Positions 30,534 through 39,778 of a stretch of 64,000 bases of DNA are shown piece after piece. Under the pieces are notes generated by a model. It did no database searches, was not told the origin of the DNA, and was given only the letters and a program-made list of their open reading frames with translations. This stretch comes from Streptomyces sp. P9-A2 (GTDB taxonomy: Bacteria > Actinomycetota > Actinomycetes > Streptomycetales > Streptomycetaceae), in assembly GCF_036634175.1 (NCBI RefSeq), contig NZ_JAZIFX010000001.1, forward strand, positions 4,836,001 to 4,900,000, in the 5' to 3' direction. A program made the position numbers and the translations under genes. The number at the start of each line of letters is the position of its first letter. Within the stretch, counting starts at the first letter, position 1.

Positions 30534-30589
30534 GCACCGGATCCGCCGCGCCGGATCCGCCGCACCGGATCCGCCGCACCGGATCCGGC
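30534..30589 (+). repeat. Four 14-bp tandem repeats
   Basis: Four units of gcaccggatccgcc (second unit gcgccggatccgcc, fourth gcaccggatccggc). They lie in the map-infA gap directly after the decayed third copy of the 197-bp repeat. Confidence 0.85.
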
Positions 30590-30785
30590 GGGATGGGCCC
30601 GGTCCTCGCGGAAGCCGACGGGTTAAAGATCTCGTGGGTGGGGCAGACTTTCCCGATTCGTCTTTCCGGGGACCCCTGACGTAGACTGACTCGTCGGCTC
30701 TTGTGCACCCGCATGTCTGCATGCACGTCATGCACACACGGTGCGCGGCAGAGCCGATCAAGGTAGTCGATTCGAAGGGCGAAGC
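30590..30785 (+). other. infA upstream region
   Basis: 196 bases without a gene. A tagact box at 30682-30687 is a plausible -10 element for infA, with only a weak -35 (ttcgtc) before it. Confidence 0.3.
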
Positions 30786-31007
30786 GTGGCCAAGAAGCAA
30801 GGTGCCATCGAGATCGAGGGCACTGTCGTCGAGTCTCTTCCGAACGCCATGTTCAAGGTCGAGCTCCAGAACGGCCACCAGGTTCTGGCACACATCAGCG
30901 GCAAGATGCGTATGCACTACATCCGCATCCTCCCTGACGACCGGGTCGTGGTGGAGCTCTCTCCGTACGACCTGACCCGTGGCCGGATCGTCTACCGGTA
31001 CAAGTGA
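30786..31007 (+). CDS. infA: Translation initiation factor IF-1
   Basis: IF-1 (73 aa) binds the 30S A site during initiation. It starts with GTG ([18 protein letters not shown]) and has the OB-fold sequence [34 protein letters not shown] (here ILPDD) and [12 protein letters not shown]. The open frame extends upstream to 30741, but IF-1 starts at the GTG in this family. Confidence 0.98.
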   Translation: MAKKQGAIEIEGTVVESLPNAMFKVELQNGHQVLAHISGKMRMHYIRILPDDRVVVELSPYDLTRGRIVYRYK

Positions 31008-31073
31008 GCAAGTAGATCTTGCTCCCCTCTCCTTGTGATGCGGGGGGCACTGAGCCCGGAGAACTTCAATCCC

Positions 31074-31187
31074 ATGAAGGTCAAGCCGAGCGTCAAGAAG
31101 ATCTGCGACAAGTGCAGGGTGATCCGCCGTCACGGCCGGGTCATGGTCATCTGCGACAACCCGCGCCACAAGCAGCGCCAGGGCTGA
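31074..31187 (+). CDS. rpmJ: 50S ribosomal protein L36, zinc type
   Basis: L36 (37 aa), the smallest 50S protein. It reads [16 protein letters not shown], then [17 protein letters not shown]. The zinc ligands C-x2-C, C and H are all present, so this is the C+ (zinc-binding) form. It lies 66 bases after infA, the usual position. Confidence 0.97.
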   Translation: MKVKPSVKKICDKCRVIRRHGRVMVICDNPRHKQRQG

Positions 31188-31394
31188 ACCGCACGATCCA
31201 CCCTCTGCGACTTTCCGCAGAACTTCGCGCGACGCGAGCAACACATGTTCATACGCAGAGCCCGAGCCCTCCGGCTCGACACCCCCGGCTCGGAGGCTGG
31301 GGACCCAGTCCGTACCAAATCGTCACAGCAGGCGAGGACGGCGGCTGGGGGACGGTTCTGCGGAAGACCTCCGACAACAAACTGGAGCCATTGA

Positions 31395-31775
31395 ATGGCA
31401 CGCGTTTCCGGTGTTGACATCCCGCGCGAAAAGCGCGTGGAGATCGCCCTCACCTACGTGTTCGGCATCGGCCGAACTCTCTCGCAGCAGACGTTGGCCG
31501 CTGTCGGCGTCGACCCGAACACCCGCGTTCGCGACCTCTCCGAGGAGCAGCTCGTCGCGATCCGTGAGTTCGTGGACAACAACATCAAGACCGAGGGTGA
31601 CCTCCGCCGCGAGGTCCAGGCCGACATCCGCCGCAAGGTCGAGATCGGCACCTACCAGGGTCTGCGGCACCGCCGCGGTCTGCCCGTCCGCGGTCAGCGC
31701 ACCAGCACCAACGCGCGTACCCGCAAGGGCCCGCGTCGCGCCATCGCCGGCAAGAAGAAGCCGGGCAAGAAGTAG
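31395..31775 (+). CDS. rpsM: 30S ribosomal protein S13
   Basis: S13 (126 aa), at the top of the 30S head, contacting P-site tRNA and the B1 bridges. It has [26 protein letters not shown], then [23 protein letters not shown], and the basic tail KKKPGKK. First gene of the alpha-operon part. Confidence 0.98.
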   Translation: MARVSGVDIPREKRVEIALTYVFGIGRTLSQQTLAAVGVDPNTRVRDLSEEQLVAIREFVDNNIKTEGDLRREVQADIRRKVEIGTYQGLRHRRGLPVRGQRTSTNARTRKGPRRAIAGKKKPGKK

Positions 31776-31840
31776 TCCGCAGCGGACACCCGTCCACGGT
31801 CTTCGCTGAAGGACCGACCACCTCCCGTAGGAGTTAGTAG

Positions 31841-32245
31841 ATGCCCCCCAAGGGACGTCAGGGCGCTGCCAAGAAGGTGCGCCGCAAGGAAAAGAAGAAC
31901 GTCGCTCACGGCCACGCGCACATCAAGAGCACGTTCAACAACACGATCGTCTCCATCACGGACCCGTCCGGCAACGTGATCTCCTGGGCCTCCGCCGGCC
32001 ACGTCGGCTTCAAGGGCTCCCGGAAGTCCACGCCGTTCGCCGCGCAGATGGCCGCCGAGTCGGCTGCCCGCCGCGCCCAGGAGCACGGCATGCGCAAGGT
32101 CGACGTGTTCGTCAAGGGCCCGGGTTCCGGTCGTGAGACCGCCATCCGTTCGCTCCAGGCGACCGGTCTCGAGGTCGGCTCCATCCAGGACGTCACCCCG
32201 ACCCCGCACAACGGCTGCCGCCCGCCGAAGCGTCGCCGCGTCTGA
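31841..32245 (+). CDS. rpsK: 30S ribosomal protein S11
   Basis: S11 (134 aa), on the 30S platform. It has [23 protein letters not shown], then [22 protein letters not shown], and the C-terminus [18 protein letters not shown]. The last 31 bases of the coding region before the stop are copied 100 bases downstream (see repeat). Confidence 0.98.
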   Translation: MPPKGRQGAAKKVRRKEKKNVAHGHAHIKSTFNNTIVSITDPSGNVISWASAGHVGFKGSRKSTPFAAQMAAESAARRAQEHGMRKVDVFVKGPGSGRETAIRSLQATGLEVGSIQDVTPTPHNGCRPPKRRRV

Positions 32246-32341
32246 GTCGACGGTGTCGGCGGTCGGCCTCCTGCTGGGGGTGCGGGGGTCGTCCCCCGCG
32301 GTGTCGCAGCACGGCTGCCGCCCGCCGAAGCGTCGCCGCGT
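32211..32341 (+). repeat. Copy of the rpsK 3' end, 100 bp apart
   Basis: The 31-nt segment 32211-32241 (last codons of rpsK) recurs without a mismatch at 32311-32341. The first copy continues into the TGA stop, the second does not. The intervening DNA is G-rich (ctgctgggggtgcgggggtcgtcccccg). Confidence 0.9.
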
Positions 32342-32383
32342 GCGAGCCGTTGGCTCGAAAGCGCTACGCAGGCAGTGATTTTT

Positions 32384-32419
32384 CGGGCGGTACGCTCCGT
32401 ATACGGACCGTACCGCCCG
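32384..32419 (+). promoter_or_regulatory. 36-nt palindrome upstream of rpoA
   Basis: cgggcggtacg at 32384-32394 pairs with 32409-32419, and tccgta (32396-32401) with tacgga (32402-32407). The only mismatch is C-C at 32395/32408. It lies 85 bases before rpoA. A T-stretch precedes it rather than follows, so on the plus strand it is not a normal terminator. It could be an operator or a stable RNA fold at the end of the rpsM-rpsK transcript. Confidence 0.7.
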
Positions 32420-32504
32420 TACCCTTGCAGTGCCCGCACTTCTCACCGGGTGCGGTGTCCGTCGGACGTCAAATAGCGGGCGTCCACGAGAGAAGGATCC
32501 ACAC

Positions 32505-33527
32505 ATGCTGATCGCTCAGCGTCCCTCGTTGACCGAAGAGGTCGTCGACGAGTTCCGGTCCCGGTTCGTGATCGAGCCGCTGGAGCCGGGCTTCGGCTAC
32601 ACCCTCGGCAACTCCCTCCGCCGTACCCTCCTGTCGTCGATCCCCGGCGCTGCTGTCACCAGCATCCGCATCGACGGCGTCCTGCACGAGTTCACCACCG
32701 TGCCGGGCGTCAAGGAGGACGTCACCGACCTGATCCTCAACATCAAGCAGCTGGTCGTCTCCTCCGAGCACGACGAGCCCGTGGTGATGTACCTGCGCAA
32801 GCAGGGCCCGGGTCAGGTCACCGCCGCCGACATCGCGCCCCCGGCCGGTGTCGAGGTGCACAACCCCGACCTCGTCCTCGCCACGCTCAACGGCAAGGGC
32901 AAGCTGGAGATGGAGCTGACCGTCGAGCGCGGTCGCGGCTACGTCTCCGCCGTGCAGAACAAGCAGGTGGGCCAGGAGATCGGCCGTATCCCGGTCGACT
33001 CCATCTACAGCCCCGTGCTGAAGGTCACGTACAAGGTCGAGGCGACCCGTGTCGAGCAGCGCACCGACTTCGACAAGCTGATCGTCGACGTCGAGACCAA
33101 GCAGGCCATGCGTCCGCGTGACGCCATGGCGTCGGCCGGTAAGACCCTGGTCGAGCTGTTCGGTCTGGCCCGCGAGCTCAACATCGACGCCGAGGGCATC
33201 GACATGGGCCCGTCCCCGACGGACGCCGCTCTCGCCGCCGATCTGGCGCTGCCGATCGAGGAGCTGGAGCTCACGGTCCGCTCGTACAACTGCCTCAAGC
33301 GTGAGGGCATCCACTCCGTGGGTGAGCTCGTCGCCCGCTCCGAGGCCGACCTCCTCGACATTCGCAACTTCGGTGCGAAGTCGATCGACGAGGTCAAGGC
33401 GAAGCTGGCCGGCATGAGCCTGGCTCTGAAAGACAGCCCGCCCGGATTCGACCCCACCGCGGCCGCGGACGCCTTCGGCGCGGACGACGACGCGGACGCC
33501 GGGTTCGTCGAGACCGAGCAGTACTGA
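32505..33527 (+). CDS. rpoA: RNA polymerase subunit alpha
   Basis: RpoA (340 aa), which assembles RNA polymerase and contacts activators and UP elements. The N-terminal domain has [26 protein letters not shown]. The C-terminal domain has [31 protein letters not shown]. The acidic tail is typical of Streptomyces. ATG 32505 follows gagagaaggatccacac; the longer open frame from 32430 is non-coding in character. Confidence 0.98.
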   Translation: MLIAQRPSLTEEVVDEFRSRFVIEPLEPGFGYTLGNSLRRTLLSSIPGAAVTSIRIDGVLHEFTTVPGVKEDVTDLILNIKQLVVSSEHDEPVVMYLRKQGPGQVTAADIAPPAGVEVHNPDLVLATLNGKGKLEMELTVERGRGYVSAVQNKQVGQEIGRIPVDSIYSPVLKVTYKVEATRVEQRTDFDKLIVDVETKQAMRPRDAMASAGKTLVELFGLARELNIDAEGIDMGPSPTDAALAADLALPIEELELTVRSYNCLKREGIHSVGELVARSEADLLDIRNFGAKSIDEVKAKLAGMSLALKDSPPGFDPTAAADAFGADDDADAGFVETEQY

Positions 33528-33641
33528 GCCCTTTCCGGGGCTTCCCTCCGGGGGCGTCCCGGATCTCCGACAGGCGACCGCCTGCTCGGATACTGACCCC
33601 AGTACCTGATACGGCCGGGGCAGACACCTAGGAGAGACACC

Positions 33642-34175
33642 ATGCCGAAGCCCGCCAAGGGTACCCGTATGGGCGGCAGCGCCGCGCACCAGAAGATGCT
33701 CCTCGCGAACCTCGCGAAGGCGCTCTTCGAGCACGGCCGGATCACCACCACCGAGTCGAAGGCGCGCAAGCTGCGTCCGTACGCCGAGCGTCTGGTCACC
33801 AAGGCGAAGAAGGGCGACCTTCACAACCGCCGTCAGGTGCTCCAGGTCATCACGGACAAGAGCATCGTGCACACGCTCTTCACCGAGATCGGCCCGCGGT
33901 ACGAGAACCGGCCGGGTGGCTACACCCGTATCACCAAGATCGGTAACCGTCGTGGCGACAACGCGCCCATGGCCGTCATCGAGCTGGTCGAGGCCCTGAC
34001 GGTCGCCCAGGAGGCCACCGGCGAGGCCGAGGCCGCGACCAAGCGCGCGGTCAAGGAAGACGCCCTCACGAAGGACGCGGCCGTCGAGGACGCGAAGCCC
34101 GAGGACGCCAAGCCCGAGGACGACGCCAAGGACGAGGCCGCCGAGGCCCCGGCCGAGGAGTCCAAGGACGCCTGA
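33642..34175 (+). CDS. rplQ: 50S ribosomal protein L17
   Basis: L17 (177 aa). The core is [31 protein letters not shown]...[20 protein letters not shown]. It carries an Ala/Glu/Asp/Lys-rich C-terminal extension of about 55 residues ([20 protein letters not shown]) common in actinobacteria. Preceded by aggagagacacc and followed by a terminator. Confidence 0.98.
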   Translation: MPKPAKGTRMGGSAAHQKMLLANLAKALFEHGRITTTESKARKLRPYAERLVTKAKKGDLHNRRQVLQVITDKSIVHTLFTEIGPRYENRPGGYTRITKIGNRRGDNAPMAVIELVEALTVAQEATGEAEAATKRAVKEDALTKDAAVEDAKPEDAKPEDDAKDEAAEAPAEESKDA

Positions 34176-34192
34176 GGCACTGTCTCGCCGAA

Positions 34193-34225
34193 GCGGGTCC
34201 GCCCTTCCCGGGGCGGGCCCGCTTT
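34193..34225 (+). terminator. Intrinsic terminator after rplQ
   Basis: An 11-bp stem with one G-T pair (gcgggtccgcc / ggcgggcccgc) is followed by TTTCGT. It lies 17 bases after the rplQ stop and ends the alpha operon. Confidence 0.75.
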
Positions 34226-34248
34226 CGTCTGCCTGAGAGGATCTGTAC

Positions 34249-35112
34249 GTGAGTGACGAAGCGCAGCCCGGACACGTCCGTATCCGCCTGGATCTCTCCT
34301 ACGACGGGACCGATTTCTCCGGCTGGGCCAAGCAGGCCGGGGGCAGGCGGACCGTGCAGGGGGAGATCGAGGACGCCCTGCGGACCGTCACGCGGTCCGG
34401 GGGGACGACGTACGAACTGACCGTGGCCGGACGGACCGACGCCGGGGTGCACGCCCGCGGGCAGGTGGCCCATGTCGACCTCCCCGCCGAAGTGTGGGAG
34501 CAGCACCGGGAGAAGCTGCTCAAGCGGCTCGCGGGGCGGCTGGCCCGCGATGTGCGGATCTGGTCCCTCGCCGAGGCACCGGCGGGGTTCAACGCCCGCT
34601 TCTCCGCGGTCTGGCGGCGCTACGCGTACCGCGTCACCGACCACCCCGGCGGGGCGGACCCGCTGCTGCGCGGCCATGTGCTGTGGCACGACTGGCCGCT
34701 CGACGTCGACGCCATGAACGAGGCGGCGGGCCGGCTGCTGGGGGAGCACGACTTCGCGGCGTACTGCAAGCGGCGGGAGGGCGCGACGACCATCCGTACG
34801 CTCCAGGAGCTGAGCCTGGTGCGGGGCGCGGACGGGGTGATCACGGCGACGGTCCGGGCCGACGCCTTCTGCCACAACATGGTGCGCTCGCTGATCGGGG
34901 CGCTGCTGTTCGTCGGCGACGGCCACCGCGCGCCCGACTGGCCGGGCAAGGTGCTGGCGGCGGGCGTACGGGACTCGGCGGTGCATGTGGTGCGTCCGCA
35001 CGGGCTGACCCTGGAGGAGGTCGGTTATCCGTCCGACGACCTCCTGGCCGCCCGTTCCAAGGAGGCCCGCAACAAGCGGTCGCTGCCGGCTGCGCCGGCC
35101 CGGTGCTGCTGA
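34249..35112 (+). CDS. truA: tRNA pseudouridine(38-40) synthase
   Basis: TruA (287 aa) makes pseudouridine at positions 38-40 of tRNA anticodon arms. It has [16 protein letters not shown], the catalytic Asp in [17 protein letters not shown], and [17 protein letters not shown] near the C-terminus. The GTG start is preceded by gagaggatctgtac. Its position after rplQ is conserved in Streptomyces. Confidence 0.96.
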   Translation: MSDEAQPGHVRIRLDLSYDGTDFSGWAKQAGGRRTVQGEIEDALRTVTRSGGTTYELTVAGRTDAGVHARGQVAHVDLPAEVWEQHREKLLKRLAGRLARDVRIWSLAEAPAGFNARFSAVWRRYAYRVTDHPGGADPLLRGHVLWHDWPLDVDAMNEAAGRLLGEHDFAAYCKRREGATTIRTLQELSLVRGADGVITATVRADAFCHNMVRSLIGALLFVGDGHRAPDWPGKVLAAGVRDSAVHVVRPHGLTLEEVGYPSDDLLAARSKEARNKRSLPAAPARCC

Positions 35113-35208
35113 CCCCGGGCCCGGCCCGGCTCTCCGCCCGACTTCTTACCCGGCTTCCCGCTCCGCCCACTGCGTGAGCCGTCCGCGCGGGGGCCGTCCA
35201 CGACCCCC

Positions 35209-35241
35209 TGTATGACCCCTGTATGACCCCTGTATGACCCC
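35209..35241 (+). repeat. Three perfect 11-bp tandem repeats
   Basis: tgtatgacccc occurs three times in a row in the gap after truA. Confidence 0.9.
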
Positions 35242-35294
35242 CTGGAGCAGCGTGAAGCGGCTGTGAGGAACTGAGGGAACGAAGCGCCGAAGCG

Positions 35295-35330
35295 CCGAAG
35301 CGCCGAGCCGGGCCCGGCTCGGCGCTTCGG
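35295..35330. terminator. Perfect 36-nt inverted repeat, bidirectional terminator
   Basis: ccgaagcgccgagccggg is followed directly by its exact complement (18 + 18, no spacer). It lies between the convergent truA and the minus-strand gene at 35351, so it can end both transcripts. The left side is extended by extra cgaagcgc repeats (35281-35300). Confidence 0.7.
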
Positions 35331-35350
35331 GGGAGTGCGTCCGGCCGTCG

Positions 35351-36232
35351 TCACTCCTCCGCGGCGGCCGAGGCCTGGGCCTCGCCGCGGCGGCGGATCT
35401 GACGGAAGGTGAACTCGGCGAGGTCGTTGCCGGTGGCGAAGACGGCCGTGTCCTTCTCCGTCACGTTCTTGGCGGCGGTGAAGCCGGAGAGGGTGAAGTA
35501 GGCGTAGCGGCCGTAGGAGTTGGTGGTCGAGCGGCAGACCGCGCCGTCGCAGAACTCCTTCACACCTCCGCCCGCGAGGGACTTGATGATGCTCTTGGCG
35601 TCGGCCTGCTGCTTGGCCTTGGCGGCCTGGGCCTCGGTGTCGAAGACGGCCACGCCCACCGTCACCGCGATGTCGTCCTTGGTGTAGGTGACCCGGAGCA
35701 GGCGGCTGCAGCCGTTGTCCGTGAGGACCTTGGGCAGCGTGACCTTGGCGGCCGAGGCGCAGTTGCGGGTGTCTGCCGTCGGACCCTTCTTGTACACCGT
35801 GTCGCCCATGGTGAGCTGCGTGCCCGGGAAGAGGACGTCGGGGCCCAGCGGCGCCCGGTCCTTCTGCGCACTGGAGATGAAGTCCTTCGGGTCCAGCGGC
35901 GGCGGCGCGCTCGTCGGGGCGAACGACGGGACCGTGCCGGTGGCGCTCGGCAGGCCGGCGGTCACCGGTAGCGGGGAGGACGGGTCGGAGGCCTGGTTGC
36001 TGCCGTTCGCGGAGACGACGGCCACCGCCACGGCCGTGCCTATCGCGACGGTGGCGATCGCGCCGCCGCCGATGAGCAGCAGCCGCCGTCGCTTGTGACG
36101 TGTCTCGGACGCATCGGCGAGCGCGGCCCAGTCCGGTGACTGGCCGCTGCCGCCCCCCTTGTTCCAGGGCTGCTGAGACTCCGGTTTCCAGGGATCCCAC
36201 TGCGAAGGAGGTCCCCCCTGCCCATAACTCAT
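35351..36232 (-). CDS. Membrane-anchored hypothetical protein
   Basis: A 293-aa protein. The cytoplasmic N-terminus of about 45 residues is rich in Gly/Gln/Pro (MSYGQGGPPSQWDPWKPE). A single membrane helix follows (RRLLLIGGGAIATVAIGTAV, about residues 48-72), then an extracytoplasmic domain of about 220 residues. That domain has six Cys residues, several probably paired (CASAAK..., CSRLLRV, CDGAVCRST). The domain pattern (repeated VTYTKDDIAVTVGVAVFDTEAQAAKAKQQ) is common in Streptomyces secreted proteins of unknown function. ATG 36232 is preferred to 36241 by family appearance; neither has a clear ribosome-binding site. Confidence 0.75.
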   Translation of the reverse strand: MSYGQGGPPSQWDPWKPESQQPWNKGGGSGQSPDWAALADASETRHKRRRLLLIGGGAIATVAIGTAVAVAVVSANGSNQASDPSSPLPVTAGLPSATGTVPSFAPTSAPPPLDPKDFISSAQKDRAPLGPDVLFPGTQLTMGDTVYKKGPTADTRNCASAAKVTLPKVLTDNGCSRLLRVTYTKDDIAVTVGVAVFDTEAQAAKAKQQADAKSIIKSLAGGGVKEFCDGAVCRSTTNSYGRYAYFTLSGFTAAKNVTEKDTAVFATGNDLAEFTFRQIRRRGEAQASAAAEE

Positions 36233-36353
36233 GGGGCGCATCTTAGACGGGGAGCGGGGTGCGTCGGCCCGCCCCGACCCCGTGCACGCTCCTCACCGTT
36301 GCCACCGTCCGGGGGCAAAAGCGACAACTCCGGGTGGTTGGTGCGAGGCGCGC

Positions 36354-36465
36354 GGGAAAGGCCCCGACACGCGGGAGAGGAAGGGCCCGACGTGGGGGAG
36401 GGGAAGGCCCTACACGCGAGAGGGGGAAGGCCTCGACACGTGAGAGGGGGACAGGCCCGGCGAAC
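36354..36465 (+). repeat. Imperfect repeats upstream of rplM
   Basis: Four to five degenerate units of about 23-25 bases built on ggaaggccc(c)gacacgcgagag. They lie in a gene-free gap of 509 bases (36233-36741). Confidence 0.55.
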
Positions 36466-36530
36466 GGGAGCGGGACGGGTGGTGGCGAGCCCCTGTAGAG
36501 TTGGTGTAGCCCATGCCTGGTGGACTCGTT

Positions 36531-36560
36531 TTGACCCGTCCGGCCGAGCGTGGGTATTCT
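36531..36560 (+). promoter_or_regulatory. Predicted sigma-HrdB promoter of rplM-rpsI
   Basis: TTGACC (36531-36536) and TATTCT (36555-36560), spacer 18. These are the same two hexamers as at the S10 operon promoter. The leader to rplM would be about 175 nt and includes an AT-rich stretch (gcatgtttgttatgtgtattggc). Confidence 0.65.
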
Positions 36561-36741
36561 GCATGTTTGTTATGTGTATTGGCTTGCTCATTCTCACGTG
36601 AGGGGCCCTTACACCGGTCCACCGGGCCGATGACCAGCGACCTGCACACGGTATGCGTCACCGTGGTGCGGTCAGGGCTGTCGTGATCGTCTTCGGTGAC
36701 CATGTCAGGACCACTCACTGAAGAAGCGAAGGCTACGAACC

Positions 36742-37185
36742 GTGCGTACGTACAGCCCCAAGCCCGGCGATGTGACGCGCCAGTGGCACGTCATCGACGC
36801 TCAGGACATCGTCCTGGGTCGTCTGGCCACCACTGCGGCCACCATCCTGCGCGGCAAGCACAAGCCGATCTACGCCCCTCACGTCGACACCGGTGACTTC
36901 GTCATCATCGTCAACGCCGACAAGGTGCACCTCTCCGGCAACAAGCGGACCCAGAAGATGGCGTACCGCCACTCGGGCTACCCGGGCGGTCTGCGCTCGG
37001 TCAGCTACGAAGAGCTGCTGACGAAGAACCCCGAGAAGGCCATCGAGAAGGCCGTCAAGGGCATGCTCCCCAAGAACACCCTGGGCCGTCAGATGCTGTC
37101 GAAGCTGAAGGTCTACTCGGGCGACCAGCACCCGCACGCTGCGCAGCAGCCGGTGCCGTTCGAGATCACCCAGGTCGCGCAGTAG
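36742..37185 (+). CDS. rplM: 50S ribosomal protein L13
   Basis: L13 (147 aa). It has [28 protein letters not shown], then [18 protein letters not shown], and the signature [26 protein letters not shown] start. Forms the two-gene rplM-rpsI operon, 42 bases before rpsI. Confidence 0.98.
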   Translation: MRTYSPKPGDVTRQWHVIDAQDIVLGRLATTAATILRGKHKPIYAPHVDTGDFVIIVNADKVHLSGNKRTQKMAYRHSGYPGGLRSVSYEELLTKNPEKAIEKAVKGMLPKNTLGRQMLSKLKVYSGDQHPHAAQQPVPFEITQVAQ

Positions 37186-37227
37186 TTCCGGCCACCCCCT
37201 AAGACTGAACAGAATCTGAGGAGCATC

Positions 37228-37758
37228 GTGGCCGAGACCACTGCCGAGCAGCCGCTCGAAGAGACCGACACCGACGTCAACATCGACGTCGACAGCTACA
37301 CCACCGAGTCCGAGGTGCCCCTCGAGGGCGAGTACACCTCGGAGTCGATGGCGCCCGCCTTCGGCGACCCGCAGCCGGCTGCCGGCCTGGGCCGTCGCAA
37401 GAACGCCATTGCCCGCGTCCGGATCGTTCCGGGCACCGGCAAGTGGAAGATCAACGGCCGTACCCTCGAGGACTACTTCCCGAACAAGGTGCACCAGCAG
37501 GAAGTGAACGAGCCCTTCAAGGTGCTCGAGCTCGAGGGCCGCTACGACGTCATCGCCCGCATCGCGGGTGGCGGTGTCTCCGGTCAGGCCGGTGCGCTCC
37601 GTCTCGGTGTCGCCCGTGCGCTGAACGAGGCGGACTTCGACAACAACCGCGGCGCGCTCAAGAAGGCCGGCTTCCTCCGCCGCGACGACCGTGCGGTCGA
37701 GCGCAAGAAGGCCGGTCTGAAGAAGGCCCGTAAGGCCCCGCAGTACAGCAAGCGCTGA
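37228..37758 (+). CDS. rpsI: 30S ribosomal protein S9
   Basis: S9 (176 aa). The conserved C-terminal 130 residues run from [26 protein letters not shown] to the tail [12 protein letters not shown], whose end reaches P-site tRNA. An acidic N-terminal extension of about 48 residues ([20 protein letters not shown]) is actinobacterial. GTG start with GAGGAG upstream. Confidence 0.98.
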   Translation: MAETTAEQPLEETDTDVNIDVDSYTTESEVPLEGEYTSESMAPAFGDPQPAAGLGRRKNAIARVRIVPGTGKWKINGRTLEDYFPNKVHQQEVNEPFKVLELEGRYDVIARIAGGGVSGQAGALRLGVARALNEADFDNNRGALKKAGFLRRDDRAVERKKAGLKKARKAPQYSKR

Positions 37759-37783
37759 TTGCAGCTGCCCCTGCATGTACTTC

Positions 37784-37830
37784 GAACGCCCCGGCGGCAC
37801 GCCACAGTGCCGCCGGGGCGTTCGTTTTCT
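37784..37830 (+). terminator. Intrinsic terminator after rpsI
   Basis: A perfect 17-bp stem (gaacgccccggcggcac and complement) has a six-base loop, followed by gttttct. One of the clearest terminators in the window. Confidence 0.92.
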
Positions 37831-38147
37831 CTCCACTGCGGGCGTATAACGGCACAAGGTGCTCGACGGCTAATCTGATCGGATGGCCCGGGAGTGCTTG
37901 CCTCGGGATGTGGAAGCCGCACACGCATCACGACCGCCGAACACCTCACCTGCGCCCATGGGCCGTGCCGTGGCCTACGGGCCGAGGGGCATGTCCGGCG
38001 GCCGATGCCTGCCGGCCGGTGGCCGGATCCTCGGTCCGCGGTCCGGCAGCACGTCCTCGCGACATCACGCTTGATACGACTTCCGGTACGGCATTCGATA
38101 TGACATTTCGATACGGATTTCGATACTGACGCTTCTCAGGAGGACAA
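37831..38147 (+). other. Gap before glmM
   Basis: 317 bases without a convincing gene. gtataacgg near 37853 and gctaatctgatc near 37871 are candidate -10 regions. The last 50 bases contain an irregular repeat of 'cgatacggatttcgatac' type (38090-38127) just before the glmM ribosome-binding site (caggagg). Confidence 0.35.
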
Positions 38148-39506
38148 GTGGGACGACTCTTCGGCACGGACGGCGTGCGCGGTGTCGCCAACGGGGACCT
38201 GACGGCCGAGATGGCGCTGGGCCTCTCCGTGGCCGCCGCGCACGTACTGGCCGAGGCGGGCACGTTCGAGGGGCATCGGCCGACCGCCGTGGTCGGGCGT
38301 GACCCGCGGGCGTCCGGGGAGTTCCTGGAGGCCGCCATGGTCGCCGGGCTGGCCAGCGCCGGTGTGGACGTGCTGCGGGTCGGCGTGCTGCCGACGCCCG
38401 CCGTGGCGCATCTGACCGGAGCGCTCGGCGCCGACCTCGGCGTGATGCTGTCCGCGAGCCACAACGCCATGCCCGACAACGGCATCAAGTTCTTCGCGCG
38501 CGGCGGCCACAAGCTCGCCGACGAGCTGGAGAACCGGATCGAGTCCGTGTACGAGGAGCACCGCACCGGCGCCCCCTGGGACCGCCCGACCGGTGCCGGC
38601 GTGGGCCGTGTGCGGGACTACGAGGAGGGGCTCGACACGTACGTCGCCCACCTCGTCGGCGTCCTGCCGAACCGGCTGGACGGTCTGCGGATCGTCCTCG
38701 ACGAGGCGCACGGCGCGGCTTTCCGGGTCTCGCCGGAGGCGTTCGCGCGGGCCGGGGCCGAGGTCGTCACCATCGGCACCCAGCCGGACGGGCTCAACAT
38801 CAACGACGGCTGCGGCTCGACCCACCTGGAGCAGCTGAAGGCCGCGGTCGTCGAGCACGGGGCCGCCCTCGGTATCGCGCACGACGGCGACGCCGACCGC
38901 TGCCTGGCCGTCGACCACACGGGTGAAGAGGTGGACGGGGACCAGATCCTCGCCGTGCTCGCGCTGGCGATGCGGGAGCGTTCCGCACTGCGCTCCGACA
39001 CCGTCGTCGCGACCGTGATGTCCAACCTCGGGTTCAGGCTCGCCATGGAGCGCGAGGGCATCCACTTCGTGCAGACCGCGGTCGGCGACCGGTATGTGCT
39101 CGAGCAGATGAAGCAGCAGGGCTACGCCCTCGGCGGCGAGCAGTCCGGCCACGTCATCGTCCTCGACCACGCCACGACCGGCGACGGCACGCTCACCGGC
39201 CTGCTGCTGGCCGCGCGCGTCGCCGAGACCGGGCGTCCGCTGCGCGAGCTGGCGTCGGTGATGGAGCGGCTGCCGCAGGTGCTCATCAACGTGCCCGACG
39301 TGGACAGGACCCGGGTGCAGACCTCCGGGGAGCTCGCGGTGGCCGTGACGGAGGCCGAGCGTGAGCTGGGTGAGACCGGCCGCGTGCTGCTCCGCCCCTC
39401 GGGCACCGAACCGCTGGTCCGCGTGATGGTGGAGGCCGCCGACATCGACCAGGCCCGCTCGGTCGCGGGACGCCTGGCGGACGTGGTGAAGTCGGCGCTG
39501 GGCTGA
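38148..39506 (+). CDS. glmM: Phosphoglucosamine mutase
   Basis: GlmM (452 aa) converts glucosamine-6-phosphate to glucosamine-1-phosphate on the way to UDP-GlcNAc for peptidoglycan. It begins [15 protein letters not shown]. The phosphoserine loop is [14 protein letters not shown] (active Ser near residue 104), the metal loop AHDGDADRC, the sugar loop GEQSGH, and the phosphate-binding site [19 protein letters not shown] start with AGGAGG at good spacing. Confidence 0.98.
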   Translation: MGRLFGTDGVRGVANGDLTAEMALGLSVAAAHVLAEAGTFEGHRPTAVVGRDPRASGEFLEAAMVAGLASAGVDVLRVGVLPTPAVAHLTGALGADLGVMLSASHNAMPDNGIKFFARGGHKLADELENRIESVYEEHRTGAPWDRPTGAGVGRVRDYEEGLDTYVAHLVGVLPNRLDGLRIVLDEAHGAAFRVSPEAFARAGAEVVTIGTQPDGLNINDGCGSTHLEQLKAAVVEHGAALGIAHDGDADRCLAVDHTGEEVDGDQILAVLALAMRERSALRSDTVVATVMSNLGFRLAMEREGIHFVQTAVGDRYVLEQMKQQGYALGGEQSGHVIVLDHATTGDGTLTGLLLAARVAETGRPLRELASVMERLPQVLINVPDVDRTRVQTSGELAVAVTEAERELGETGRVLLRPSGTEPLVRVMVEAADIDQARSVAGRLADVVKSALG

Positions 39507-39571
39507 CGGAGCGGGTGGCCGCCGTCCGGCAGCGCCGGTCCGGCGGCCGCCGGCCACCGGCCGGCCGGTCG

Positions 39572-39692
39572 CCTGTCTGCCGGGCGGTCACCCGGGCCGC
39601 CGGTTCCCCGTCACCTGTCCGCCGGTTGGTCACCTGTCTGCCGGTCGGTCACCCGGCCACCGGTTCCCCGTCACTTGCCCGCCGGTCGGTCA
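39572..39692 (+). repeat. Two 60-bp direct repeats between glmM and coaA
   Basis: 39572-39632 and 39633-39692 are near-identical units, each containing cctgtctgccg, cggtcacccgg, ccggttccccgtcac and a second ccgccggt-ggtcacc. The spacing differs by one base. No gene is present. Confidence 0.7.
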
Positions 39693-39778
39693 CCCGGGCC
39701 GCGGGGCAGGCGACGGTGGTTGCCCCGCCCTCGGGCCGCGACCGGTGTCGGTGCCGGTGCCGGTGTTCCGCCCCGCGG

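Noticed and set aside
30534..30589. CRISPR-like array before infA
   Set aside because: The 14-bp units are directly adjacent with no spacers; a simple tandem repeat.
30155..30735. Overlapping minus-strand frames repeating MLPVRGPGPVRR-type sequence
   Set aside because: Repetition arises only from the 197-bp DNA duplication of the map 3' end; not independent genes.
32469..33872. 467-codon minus-strand frame opposite rpoA
   Set aside because: Antisense shadow of rpoA; no family features or start signals.
39572..39692. Possible CRISPR array after glmM
   Set aside because: Only two units of about 60 bp that are similar throughout; no constant repeat with unique spacers and no cas genes.
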